Assembly: GCF_918698245.1 (NCBI RefSeq)
Contig: NZ_CAKKMS010000007.1
Coordinates: 1 to 64,000, forward strand
Direction: 5' to 3'
Origin: Pedobacter sp. Bi126
Lineage (GTDB): Bacteria; Bacteroidota; Bacteroidia; Sphingobacteriales; Sphingobacteriaceae
DNA: 64,000 nucleotides
A model generated the notes under the pieces. The model saw only the letters and a list, made by a program, of their open reading frames with translations, was not told the origin of the DNA and did no database searches. Below, in pieces: positions 16,858 to 26,800 of this stretch; position 1 is the first letter of the stretch; every line of letters starts with the position of its first letter. Made by a program: the position numbers and the translations under genes.

Positions 16858-16964
16858 ATTTCTGTTGAAATCTTTCGTTGGTTGAAGAAAAATAATTAAA
16901 AAACAATATTGACATTGATGGCTGGATGAATTAAAAACATCCTGATATCAGCAAAAAATAAACA

Positions 16965-18125
16965 ATGAATAAACATTTCGATCTTATTGTAATTGGTGGA
17001 GGGATTTTAGGAACATTCCATGCTTACCATGCTTTACTTTCGGGCAAATCGGTACTGCAGCTCGAAAAAGATAATTTTCCGGTTGGCGCTACAGTACGCA
17101 ATTTTGGTCAGGTGGTACCCTCGGGTATGGAAGCCGAATGGTTCGAATATGGTGTGGCTGGTCTAGATATTTATAAATCCATTCAACAGGAATTCGATAT
17201 TTCCGTGCAGCAAAACGGCAGTGTGTACATCGCATCAGATAACGATGAACAGACCTTAATCCACGAGCTGAAAGCACATTATAATACCATCGGTTACGAA
17301 ACCGAATTGCTTAGTAGGGAAGCGGTTTTAAAGAAATATCCTGCTATTAAATCTTCTTATGCCAAGGAAGCCATCTTTTTTCCCCAGGAAATTAGTGTAG
17401 CACCAGATCAAATGATCCACCGCCTGCACGAATATATGCAGACTAAGTTTGCTCAATACACACTTAAATACAATAGTCCTGTTACCGCCTGCGAAAGCAA
17501 AGGCACTGGTGTTGAAGTAGGTTTAAGAAACAATACAGAACTTTTTACAGCGGAAAAAGCCATTATCTGTAACGGTTACGAATTTAAATTGCTTTATCCC
17601 GAACTGTTTAGCGAAAGCGGTATTGTGGTTAGTAAGCTGCAGATGATGCGCAGTATACCTATGCCAGAAGTAGCTTTAGCTGGTAATATTTTAACCGGGC
17701 TAACCACCAGGCGTTACGAGAGTTTTGAGCACTATTGCCCTTCTTTCAAAAGCATTAAAACTCCTGAGCATTACGAAGAGCTAAAAAAATGGGGTATACA
17801 TATCCTGTTCAAAAAGGCTGCAGATCATACGATTATTATTGGCGATTCGCATGTGTATGCCGATGTAAACCATTTCGATGACCTTGGTTTCGATTTAAGC
17901 CACCACGTTAATGAGCTGATGCTCGAAGAAGCAGCCCGGATAGTCGATTTCGATGTGCGAAAACTGCAAAGTACCTGGGCCGGATTTTATCCGCAGCATG
18001 CAACAAAACATATTGTAACTTACGATCTCGACGATCGCATCCACATCCGTACGGCTATTGGCGGTAAAGGAATGACTGCCAGTGCAGGTTATGCCGCAGA
18101 AAGCATTAAGAAAATATTTAGTTAA
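16965..18125 (+). CDS. TIGR03364-type FAD-dependent oxidoreductase
   Basis: A 386-aa D-amino-acid-oxidase-fold flavoprotein. The FAD site is LIVIGGGILGTFHAYHAL (residues 7-24) with a following ELEK-like acidic strand (LQLEKD). VRNFGQVVPSG (45-55) is characteristic of the TIGR03364 clade, and a C-terminal GGKGMTASAGYAAE segment closes the FAD site. That clade is known to occur with phosphonatase-like hydrolases and phosphonate transporters and is proposed to oxidise the amine of an aminophosphonate. Here the HAD-type phosphonatase partner is absent, while an alkaline-phosphatase-fold hydrolase and a SusCD pair are present. The stop codon overlaps the left arm of the inverted repeat at 18117. 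Confidence 0.87.
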   Translation: MNKHFDLIVIGGGILGTFHAYHALLSGKSVLQLEKDNFPVGATVRNFGQVVPSGMEAEWFEYGVAGLDIYKSIQQEFDISVQQNGSVYIASDNDEQTLIHELKAHYNTIGYETELLSREAVLKKYPAIKSSYAKEAIFFPQEISVAPDQMIHRLHEYMQTKFAQYTLKYNSPVTACESKGTGVEVGLRNNTELFTAEKAIICNGYEFKLLYPELFSESGIVVSKLQMMRSIPMPEVALAGNILTGLTTRRYESFEHYCPSFKSIKTPEHYEELKKWGIHILFKKAADHTIIIGDSHVYADVNHFDDLGFDLSHHVNELMLEEAARIVDFDVRKLQSTWAGFYPQHATKHIVTYDLDDRIHIRTAIGGKGMTASAGYAAESIKKIFS

Positions 18126-18163
18126 CAAATGCTAAACAAAAATAGGGGTTTTTGTTAACTAAA
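18117..18163. promoter_or_regulatory. 13-bp perfect inverted repeat before susC
   Basis: TTTAGTTAACAAA (18117-18129) and TTTGTTAACTAAA (18151-18163) are exact reverse complements with a 21-nt spacer that contains a further TAAACAAA. The left arm overlaps the FAD oxidoreductase stop codon. No T-run follows, and each arm centres on GTTAAC, which suits a protein-binding site more than a terminator. It lies 69 bases upstream of the SusC start. Confidence 0.6.
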
Positions 18164-18231
18164 AGTTGGTATTAGGCTAACATACACACCTTATCATTGC
18201 ATCTATAAAACCTAAAAAAAATTATAGATAA

Positions 18232-21200
18232 ATGAAACATCTCTACAAGATGAAGATGTGCATGGTGGCTTTGCTGTTACTGTGCCTCACGCCTTATTTT
18301 TCCTGGGCACAAACAAAAATAGCTGGTCTGGTGAAAGACGATGCGCAACAGCCGATCCCAGGCGTTAGCATAATGGTAAAAGGGACTAAAAAGGCTACTT
18401 CTACTGATTTATCGGGCCGCTTTACCCTCGAGGCCAAAATAGGCGAAACACTTGTTTTTAGTTCGATCGGATTTCTTCCGCAGGAAGTTCAGGTTACGGG
18501 CGCAAACCTTACCGTAACTTTAAAAACAGACTCGAAAAATTTAAACGAAGTAGTGGTTACCGCCCTCGGTATCCGTAAAGAGAAAAGAAACCTGGGCTAT
18601 GCCATTCAGGAAGTAAAAGGAGCCGATCTGGTAAAAGCCAGAGAAGCTAATCCGGTAAACGGATTGGTGGGTAAGGTTGCTGGTTTAACTGTTGGTGTAT
18701 CTTCAGAGCTTTTGGGCCGTTCGTCGCTTTACCTTCGTGGTAACGATGTTAATTTAGTTGTGGTAGATGGCGTACCGATCAATTCGGATACCTGGAACAT
18801 CAATCCCGATGATATCGATACTTATACCGTGCTTAAAGGCCCGGCAGCAGCGGCACTTTATGGTTATCAGGCTTATAATGGTGCATTATTAATCACCACT
18901 AAAAGAGGTAAACTGAGCGACAAAGGTTTTACTGTAGAACTAAATTCGAGCACACAGTTTAACAAAGGGTTTATCGCTTTGCCGAAAAGCCAGGACGAGT
19001 ACGGGCCAGGTGAACACAGTGCCTATGCTTTTGGTGATGGAAAAGGTGGTGGCTTAAATGATGGTGATTATGATATCTGGGGCCCAAAATTCGACGGTCA
19101 GTTGATTCCTCAATATGATAGCCCGATTGTGAACGGCGTGCGCCAGGGTACACCATGGGTAGCCCGTGGAAAGGATAACTTAAAGCGTTTTATCCAAACC
19201 GGATTGCTTTCTGCAAACAACGTTGCCTTATCGTCTGCAACAGATAAGTACAATTTAAGGGTTTCTATTTCCAATAATTATCAAAAAGGAATTATACCGA
19301 ACACACAGTTAAACATCAATAATTTTAACGTAAGCGGTTCTTATAACATCAGCCCGAAATTAAGGGCCGAAGCCTACATCAATTATAGCCGCCAGTTTTC
19401 TGATAATATTCCAGATGTAAACTATGGCCCGAACAGTGTGATTTATAACATGACCCTTTGGGGTGGTGCCGACTGGAATATCGATGACATGAAAAACTAC
19501 TGGCAGCCAGGCAAAGAAGGTATCCAGTCTATTTACGCCGAATACCAGCGTTACCACAATCCTTATTTTTTATCTTACGAGTGGTTACGCGGACATAAAA
19601 AGAACGATATTAACGGTTATGCCTCCTTAAATTACAATGTAACCAAAGGATTGGATGTATTGCTGAAAACGCAGATCTCTACCTACGATCAGTTAAGAAC
19701 CGAGAAAATGCCTTTTTCTGCTCACCCATACGGACGCGAAGAAGGCTTAGGCGATTACAGGGAAGACCGCCGTAGCATGTTCGAAAATAATACGCAATTG
19801 ATTTTAAAGTACAATAAAAACATTGGCGATTTATTTGAAATCAGTGCTTTTGGCGGTGGTAATGCACGTAACTTTAGTTACAACTCGAGCTTTACCACAA
19901 CCGATTATTTAAATGTTCCGAATGTATATAACTTCTCGAATTCTAAAAACCCGGTAAAAGCATTCGATTTCAATTCACAGATGTTGGTGTTAAGTGCTTT
20001 TTACTCGGTCGATTTAAGCTTTAAAAAATACCTGAATATTAATACCACTGGCCGTGTAGATAAAAACTCTGCACTTCCTCCGGGCAACAATTCGGCATTC
20101 TATCCTTCGGTTTCGTTAAGCTCGGTAATTTCCGATTATGTAAAAATGCCTGCTTTTATTTCATTTGCAAAAGTAAGGGCATCGTATGCAAACGTTAAGG
20201 ACCCAGGTTTGGGTACACAGGAATTTATTGGTGCAACGCCTCTGCAAACTTATCCAATTGGTTATGGTGCAGAATATACTTCGTCATACGGTGGTCCTGG
20301 TTATGGTCTTTCTTCGCCATACAGCATCAGGCCTACCTACAATAACCAAACGGGTGCCTATTATACCAACAACCTTATCGATCTGAACGCGGTAAAAGCG
20401 CAGAGCAGAACCAATTACGAAGGTGGTATCGATCTGAAGTTCCTTAAAAACCGGTTAGGTTTTGAAGCTACATATTTCCGGTATATCGATGGACCGAAAA
20501 TTATCAGACAAAATATCTCAGCAGCAACAGGTTACCAAACCAATACCATCAACGGCCGTAAAACGCAAAACAGTGGAGTGGAGTTAAGTTTATCTGGTGC
20601 ACCAATCATGACCGACAAATTTGGCTGGGATGTTATGATCAACTGGTCTACCTACAAACAGATTTACAAAGAACTTGCCCCAGGCGAAACATCGGTTGAT
20701 CAATTCTTTAAAACCGGCGACCGTATCGACAATATCTATGGTTCTGTTTTAGCTAAAACACTAAGTGGGCAGGTGATCCATACTTCAAGTGGAACACCGG
20801 TTTCGTTACCGGTTAACCAGCTGCTTGGGCACGCCGATCCAAACTGGGTATGGAGCATTGGTAACAAATTCAGGTATGAGAATTTCTCATTCAGTTTCCA
20901 GTTAGATGGTAAAGTGGGTGGAGTAATGCAAGATTATGTGAGGTTAAAATCGTTCCAGGGCGGTCGTCAGATCGAAACCATCCAGGGTAAAATGGGCGAA
21001 GCCAGATATCAAGATTACCTGCGTGTAAACGATCCAACTTACAAAGGCACCTGGGTAGGCGATGGGGTTGTGATTGCTAATAACGGTAAACTTAACTTCG
21101 ATCCGGTTACGGGTGTGATTACCAATTATGGCGACCTAACTTTTGCGCCAAATACCACTCCGCAGCTGTTGCAGGATTATCTAGGCGTTTTTTATGGTGC

Positions 21201-21459
21201 CAAAGAAAACACCATGATGAGCCGTACCTATGCCAAATTGCGCGAAGTAACTTTTGGCTACCAATTGCCTAAAAAACTATTGGAGCGCACGTTTATCAAA
21301 TCGGCCAATATTTCGGTAGTGGGACGTAATCTCCTGTACTTTATCAATTCTACTTATAACGATGTGGATGTAGATCAGTACTCGGGCAGAGAAGGTACCT
21401 CTACACTGCAAACACCAACTACAAGAAGTATAGGCTTTAACCTGAATGTTACTTTTTAA
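18232..21459 (+). CDS. SusC/RagA-family TonB-linked outer-membrane transporter
   Basis: A 1075-aa outer-membrane importer. Signal peptide to about residue 27 (FSWAQ); carboxypeptidase-D-like domain (IAGLVKDDAQQPIPGVSIMV); TonB-box-like NEVVVTALGI near residue 105; plug (VVVDGVPINSDTW and KGPAAAALYGYQAYNGALLITTKRG); barrel ending TRSIGFNLNVTF. It works with the SusD lipoprotein 18 bases downstream to bind and import an oligomeric or complex solute using TonB energy. The context of an XRE-cupin regulator, a phosphatase-like enzyme and a TIGR03364-type oxidase suggests a phosphorus- or amine-containing ligand rather than a plain glycan; no glycosidase is nearby. The signal peptide starts at ATG 18232 or 18250. 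Confidence 0.93.
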   Translation: MKHLYKMKMCMVALLLLCLTPYFSWAQTKIAGLVKDDAQQPIPGVSIMVKGTKKATSTDLSGRFTLEAKIGETLVFSSIGFLPQEVQVTGANLTVTLKTDSKNLNEVVVTALGIRKEKRNLGYAIQEVKGADLVKAREANPVNGLVGKVAGLTVGVSSELLGRSSLYLRGNDVNLVVVDGVPINSDTWNINPDDIDTYTVLKGPAAAALYGYQAYNGALLITTKRGKLSDKGFTVELNSSTQFNKGFIALPKSQDEYGPGEHSAYAFGDGKGGGLNDGDYDIWGPKFDGQLIPQYDSPIVNGVRQGTPWVARGKDNLKRFIQTGLLSANNVALSSATDKYNLRVSISNNYQKGIIPNTQLNINNFNVSGSYNISPKLRAEAYINYSRQFSDNIPDVNYGPNSVIYNMTLWGGADWNIDDMKNYWQPGKEGIQSIYAEYQRYHNPYFLSYEWLRGHKKNDINGYASLNYNVTKGLDVLLKTQISTYDQLRTEKMPFSAHPYGREEGLGDYREDRRSMFENNTQLILKYNKNIGDLFEISAFGGGNARNFSYNSSFTTTDYLNVPNVYNFSNSKNPVKAFDFNSQMLVLSAFYSVDLSFKKYLNINTTGRVDKNSALPPGNNSAFYPSVSLSSVISDYVKMPAFISFAKVRASYANVKDPGLGTQEFIGATPLQTYPIGYGAEYTSSYGGPGYGLSSPYSIRPTYNNQTGAYYTNNLIDLNAVKAQSRTNYEGGIDLKFLKNRLGFEATYFRYIDGPKIIRQNISAATGYQTNTINGRKTQNSGVELSLSGAPIMTDKFGWDVMINWSTYKQIYKELAPGETSVDQFFKTGDRIDNIYGSVLAKTLSGQVIHTSSGTPVSLPVNQLLGHADPNWVWSIGNKFRYENFSFSFQLDGKVGGVMQDYVRLKSFQGGRQIETIQGKMGEARYQDYLRVNDPTYKGTWVGDGVVIANNGKLNFDPVTGVITNYGDLTFAPNTTPQLLQDYLGVFYGAKENTMMSRTYAKLREVTFGYQLPKKLLERTFIKSANISVVGRNLLYFINSTYNDVDVDQYSGREGTSTLQTPTTRSIGFNLNVTF

Positions 21460-21477
21460 CCTTTAGCAATAAATATT

Positions 21478-23043
21478 ATGAAATCAATATATAAAATCCT
21501 GTTCCTCTTTATTATCGTGGCTGTTTGCGGCGGGTGCAAGAAAGAATTTGAAGACAATTTTAAAAATCCGAACCAGGCCGAAACCGTTCCGCCAAACTTA
21601 TTATTGAACAGTATTTTGTTCGATATGTACGAAGCGCCTTTTTCGGGCTCAGAAAGGTGGAACCAGTACACTGCCGCCAACTATTTCTATTACGCAACCA
21701 ATAACTACGATTGGACAGGTGCTTCGTTAGATTACACGACTTTAAAAAATGTGGTAAAAATGGAAGAGGAAGCCAACCGTTTAGGCGGTGCGGTAGCTAA
21801 GCCTTACCTGGCACTGGCTAAATTCTTTAAAGCGTATTATTTTGTGAAAATGAGTTTGAAAGTGGGCGATTTACCAATGACTGACGCCTTAAAAGGTTTC
21901 GCCAACTTAACCCCGAAGTACGATACCCAAAAAGATATTTTTAAACTATCGTTAACCTGGTTAGAAGAATCGAACAATGATTTATCGGCTTTAATTACTG
22001 CAAGCAATAAAGAATTAAAAGGCGATATCTACCTTAAAAATGACCTTGCAGCCTGGCAAAAGGTGGTGAATACCTTTAAATTACGGACTTTGATCAATTT
22101 GAGCACAAAAGCGGATGATGCCGACTTACAGGTAAAACAACAATTTGCTACAGTGTTGGGCAACCCGACCAAATATCCGGTTATGGAGAATATGGCCGAT
22201 AACCTTCAGTTTGTGTACAACGAGAGTTTTAACAAGTATCCGAACAATAAAGATAATTTTGGTAATGATGCCCTGCGTTACAATATGGCGGGTACGTATT
22301 TAAATACGCTTTCGGCCCTTAAAGATCCCCGGGCTTATATGGTAGCTGAGCCGGCAAGGGGTATAGCAGAAGCCAATGGTTACGCCATTACCGATTACCG
22401 CAATTTTATTGGTGCACCTACTGGGGAAGATCAGGGGGTAATGTTGGATAAGGTACAGAAGGGATTGTATTCGCTAATTGGCCGTTATCGCTACTATAGT
22501 GGTTATACAGCCGAAAATACTTTTATTATTGCTTATCCTGAGCTTTGTTTTATCAAAGCAGAGGGCATTAACCGCGGTTGGGCTACTGGTGATGCCGAAA
22601 GCTGGTATAAAAAGGGGATTCAGGCTTCTATTGGTTTCTATGGTATTAAAGATGGCGTTAATGTGGTCACCTTTTTGAAAAAGGATGGGAAGCTGGGCGA
22701 ATTTGAAAATTTTAATGTTAATTTCTCTTTCGAAAGCGATTATTATTCGCAGGCTGCGGTTAAATATGCCGGTAATACAGCCGATGGTTTAAAGCAGATC
22801 CTGACACAGAAATACTTAGCTTATTTCCGTAATTCGGGTTTCGAGGCTTACTATCAGTACCGCCGAACAGCTGTGCCAACTTTCGATTTAGGTCCTGGCG
22901 TAGGTAACAGCAACAGGATTCCTAAGCGTTTTCAGTACCCCAATATCGAAAGAACAACCAACGGCGAAAACCTAAAAGTAGCATTGCAACGTCAGTATAA
23001 CGGTGTAGATGATATTAACCTTGCACCTTGGATTGTTAAATAG
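21478..23043 (+). CDS. SusD/RagB-family lipoprotein
   Basis: A 521-aa surface lipoprotein, the lid of the SusC at 18232. The signal peptide has lipobox VCGGC (Cys20) followed by KKE. The helical TPR core of the SusD-like_2 type is visible (KPYLALAKFFKAYYFVKMSL; late NTFIIAYPELCFIKAEGINRGWA; and FRNSGFEAYYQYRR, the 'F..G.E.Y..WRRT'-like motif of SusD-like_2). Length is typical. The ligand is unknown; see the locus-level inference of an organophosphorus substrate. It is followed by a strong terminator that ends the locus. Confidence 0.92.
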   Translation: MKSIYKILFLFIIVAVCGGCKKEFEDNFKNPNQAETVPPNLLLNSILFDMYEAPFSGSERWNQYTAANYFYYATNNYDWTGASLDYTTLKNVVKMEEEANRLGGAVAKPYLALAKFFKAYYFVKMSLKVGDLPMTDALKGFANLTPKYDTQKDIFKLSLTWLEESNNDLSALITASNKELKGDIYLKNDLAAWQKVVNTFKLRTLINLSTKADDADLQVKQQFATVLGNPTKYPVMENMADNLQFVYNESFNKYPNNKDNFGNDALRYNMAGTYLNTLSALKDPRAYMVAEPARGIAEANGYAITDYRNFIGAPTGEDQGVMLDKVQKGLYSLIGRYRYYSGYTAENTFIIAYPELCFIKAEGINRGWATGDAESWYKKGIQASIGFYGIKDGVNVVTFLKKDGKLGEFENFNVNFSFESDYYSQAAVKYAGNTADGLKQILTQKYLAYFRNSGFEAYYQYRRTAVPTFDLGPGVGNSNRIPKRFQYPNIERTTNGENLKVALQRQYNGVDDINLAPWIVK

Positions 23044-23080
23044 AAGAAGATAACCTGTTGATATTCAGTTTGAAATTTGC

Positions 23081-23117
23081 AAAACGATCCTGCGTCGTAA
23101 AGGGAGGATCGTTTTCT
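23081..23117 (+). terminator. Terminator after susD
   Basis: AAAACGATCCT and AGGATCGTTTT pair perfectly across a 13-nt loop, 38 bases after the susD stop codon. Confidence 0.85.
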
Positions 23118-23142
23118 TGAATAATAATTGAATTAATTTTTG

Positions 23143-23241
23143 CATAAATAGTTTAAAAGCGCTAATATTGCACTCCCAAAACGAACAAGGGTATTTAACT
23201 GCAAAGTGTAAATAAGCCTCGTTTTAGGAAATGACCAGTAC
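23143..23241 (+). repeat. Second copy of the tRNA-Asn upstream region
   Basis: Matches 5093-5196 over about 100 bases with scattered changes, including the CCCAAAACGAACAAGGGTAT block and CCAGTACTCCTTCTTAG junction. It leads into a broken tRNA rather than an intact one. Confidence 0.8.
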
Positions 23242-23296
23242 TCCTTCTTAGTTCAGCTGGTTAGCGTCCCGATGCATCGGGATTAATCAGAGGGTA
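23242..23296 (+). pseudogene. Decayed tRNA-Asn 5' piece
   Basis: TCCTTCTTAGTTCAGCTGG reproduces the acceptor and D-arm of tRNA-Asn with one change. The anticodon-arm start is then replaced by a 16-bp perfect palindrome TCCCGATGCATCGGGA (23267-23282), after which TTAATCAGAGGGT resumes the tRNA sequence. The T-arm is lost. It cannot form a functional tRNA. Confidence 0.85.
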
Positions 23297-23356
23297 AGAA
23301 AAGATCAGAGGATTTTGATCGGTATTAATGAAAACACAACCAGAATAAATAAATAT

Positions 23357-23430
23357 TCCTTCTTAGCTCAGCTGGTTAGAGCATCTGACTGTTAATCAGA
23401 GGGTCGCTGGTTCGAGCCCAGCAGAGGGAG
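23357..23430 (+). tRNA. tRNA-Asn (GTT anticodon), second copy
   Basis: Body identical to 5197-5270: acceptor TCCTTCT/AGAGGGA, anticodon stem TCTGA/TCAGA, anticodon GTT at 23391-23393, T-arm CTGGTTCGAGCCCAG. The encoded 3' end reads CAG instead of CCA, so CCA must be added after transcription. The local upstream sequence differs from the standard leader, which lies before the adjacent pseudogene. Confidence 0.95.
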
Positions 23431-23436
23431 CAGATT

Positions 23437-23469
23437 TGAAAGCCTTACAACATCGTTGTAAGGCTTTTT
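23437..23469 (+). terminator. Terminator of the second tRNA-Asn
   Basis: AAAGCCTTACAAC and GTTGTAAGGCTTTTTT form a perfect stem with a short loop and T-run, unlike the terminator used by the first tRNA-Asn. Confidence 0.85.
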
Positions 23470-23519
23470 TGTTTTATATTCTTGCTCGGCGAGAAGTTTA
23501 TTCTGAGCGCAGACAAAGG

Positions 23520-23568
23520 GAGCCCAGCAGAGGAGCCAAAACCCGCAACGAAAGTTGTGGATTTTTTT
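23520..23568 (+). pseudogene. tRNA-Asn 3' end remnant plus old terminator
   Basis: GAGCCCAGCAGAGGAGCCA lacks one G of the normal 3' end but keeps the CCA and then runs into AAAACCCGCAACGAAAGTTG, a changed copy of the terminator at 5274-5302. This is the missing 3' half expected for the decayed tRNA at 23242. Confidence 0.8.
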
Positions 23569-23570
23569 CG

Positions 23571-23850
23571 TTTACGGCTGCGTGGGAAGTTCATTCCGAT
23601 TTTACTCGGTGAGCCCAAAGAATTCATGCTTTGTGTAAAAACTATTAAGTATATTCCCTAGTTCATCATGTATTTAATACTATTCATCACCTAATATTGT
23701 ATATCCGTCCAGAAATTTTAAAATTTTGTTTAAATATTTTATATTCGGAACTAATCAGAAAAAGGTCTCTTTAGGAATATCTAAATTCCGTTGGAAATTA
23801 AATTTTAGTATTTAATACCTTGCTCCTGACGCTCAACATTAAAACGCTCT
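23571..23850. other. Intergenic AT-rich region before the Rhs locus
   Basis: No gene is seen. The stretch is strongly AT-rich and probably includes the promoter of the 23851 gene; TTTG at 23727-23730 and TATATTCGG around 23750 are weak matches only. Confidence 0.4.
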
Positions 23851-26800
23851 ATGAAAAAACTACTTTTCCTGCTGCTTTTCTCTTTTTTGCTCGTTAAGGC
23901 ACGAGCACAGAGTATCATTGAGAATATGAACAATTACTCGCCTCCATCTCCTGAAGCTGCAAGTCTTTTACCAAAAAATGGCTTATATGCACTAGGATAC
24001 TATAATGGTAGGTTAAGTTATTCCGCATCGTTATTGGAAGTAGGTATGAAGGGAATTAATTTCAATCTTGGATTGAGATATAGTACTGCCGGTTTCAAAG
24101 TTCAGGATGTATCCGGATCCGTTGGTCTTGGCTGGGGCCAAAACTTTGGAGGTGTAATTACGAGATATGTGGAAGGCCTACCAGATGAGGAAGGAAATGG
24201 ATATTGTGGGCCAAACCATATAGGCACTAAAAATTCAGGTACTCTGGATGATGATTATTTTAATAAGATCACCAATGCCGAATGGGATTCACAGCCAGAT
24301 AAATTTTATTTTTCTTTCATGGGTATTTCTGGAAGTATGAGATTGGATCCTTATGGAAAAGCTATCCTTGAAACTACTGATAATGGCATTAAAATTGAAT
24401 ATAATCCTTTTAACAGTACAAATGGGCGAATGAATGGTGGTGCAGAAGAATGGATCGTAAGTGACCAGAATGGAAACCGCTATTTCTTTGGCGGGAGCAA
24501 CACGGAAACAACTTCAAGTACCTCACACGGAGAAGCGAAAACAACAACTAAAACTTTTATTTCAAGCTGGTACATAAGCAAGATTATTACTGTAAATAAT
24601 CAGGTAATACTTTTTAATTATATTACAGGCGCCGCAACAAACAGTACCTATTACGTTAACTTCAAGCGGACAAACGAACTTAGTGGGCCTTGTTCCTACA
24701 ATGGTCCTGCTGAAAATTTCTGGAATGAAAATGTGGATGTCAATATCGCAACCCCCTTATACCTAAGTGAGATAAAGACCCTTGATAATAAAACTGTGGT
24801 ATCGCTTAATTATGGACACAATAGGGAAGATTTAACAAATGGAAAAGCATTAACGGAAGTTACTTTGAAATACAACGATCAGCTAAAGAAAAAAATAGCG
24901 CTTGATTATAGCTATTTCATTTCTACAGATGGCAGTGGGACTAAGCGTTTAAAACTTGATAAGATCAGGGAAATCGGCAAATCGGGTGGAGAGAACACAA
25001 TGTTTCATTTTGTTTATAATGAAACAACCATACTTCCTGCAAGAAATTCCATCAAGACAGATTATTGGGGCTATTATAATAAAAATTATGGGACATCAAA
25101 TATAGAAGGGCATGAAAATGGTTTTAAAGGTTCAGATTATGAGAATACAATGGCCTGCGTATTAACCAAGGTAAATAACAAAACTGGTGGGACGCTATAT
25201 TTCGAATATGAACTAAATGACTATTATAAAAATGGTGCTAACCAACCTGGAGGTGGTTTAAGGGTGAAGAAAAAGTATGAAAGAACAAGTGATAACCAAC
25301 AGTTGCCAGATTTACTTAATGAAGAATACAATTATAAAAATCCCGGTAGTACCAATTCAAGTGGCCAGCAATTTGTGAGCCAGAATAACAGGGAGCTTGT
25401 TACAGAAATGGCGACAATCTTTAGCTTTGGCGGAGCATTTTGGGTTTGCGTATTCAAAAATCATTATACCTATTCGGAACCTTTGATTTCACTTTTCGAT
25501 GTCAACGAAACAGCAGTAGGATATTCTTATGTGAGTATTAAAAGACAGAATGGAACTACGATATATAATTTTTCTAATTATTCTGATAACCCTGATATTT
25601 ATGATCAAAGGAAATACGAAACTGCGATTGATCAAGAAAATTCCAATAGTAACTTTAATTTTAACATACGTCCTCAATTCCCCGCAACCTCTTTTTCTTT
25701 CGCGAGAGGAAAGATCAAAAATGAACAGCTGATAGACCCCCTTGGAGTCAAGATTAAAGAAGTTGTTTACAATTATAGTCTTACTGCTGCTACAGATCCG
25801 ATTATAGGAATAAAAGCTTTTGCTCAAGGGTTTATCAACAGCGAAAAGATATATAATTTCGGGAAATATATTTATGCAAACCGGGATTATAAACTTATCG
25901 GGAAAACAGAAAAAAGTTTTGTCAATGGGGTTGAACGTTCCAGTATCTCCGAGTCATTTACTTATACATCCTTTGCAAAAAATCTATTGCTTTCAAAAAC
26001 TGTTACTGATGTAGCGGGAAATACAATCTTGGAAACTTTTTCATATCCCTTTGACCAGATGGCAAATCCGGTTTTCTCAGATATGGTTTCTAAAAACCGC
26101 ATTTTAGAGCCTATCGGCCATGAAAAATATATGAATGGAGTCCTGAAAGGGAGAGAATCAAAAGAATTTGCTTTTTGGCCATCTGGGATAACAGCTCCGT
26201 CCCTCAATAAACAAGCTTTTGGTTCAGCACCACTAGCTACAAAAATAATCTTTAACAGTTATGATGATAAAGGGAACTTGTTAGAGAGTGAGATGCCTCA
26301 TGGTGTAAAAGAATCATATATATGGGGATATGATAAAGAGTTTTTGGTTGCAAAGATCATTAATTCTGGTTATGCTCAAGCGCTGCAGTGGGTAAATTTG
26401 AACCAGATTGATCAAGCTTATAATTATACTGATGTACAAAATCAAAATGAGCTTAATAAATTAAGGTTAAATCTGCCAGAAGCTCAGGTATCCACCATTG
26501 TATATGATCCTTTAATTGGCATGACTGCTCAGGTTGATGCTAAAGGGCTCGCAATAAGTTATGAATATGATGAATTCAATAGATTAATGAATGTAAAAGA
26601 TCGTGAGGGAAATATCAAAAAGAATTTTTCCTATCATTATCATCCCCCTTATGTTTATAACGATGCACAGTTTGGTTCTTTTACAAAACAGGGTTGTCCG
26701 ATAAATTACATTGCTGAAAATGTACCTTTTATGGTTCAGGCAAATACCGTGTTTTCTATAAATTCAAAACAGGAGGCCAATGCATTAGCTCTTGCAGAAC

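Noticed and set aside
23357..23568. tRNA 3' end as a classical att site of an integrated element
   Set aside because: No integrase or matching direct repeat was found at the far end of the Rhs locus; duplication and decay of the tRNA unit explains the pieces better.
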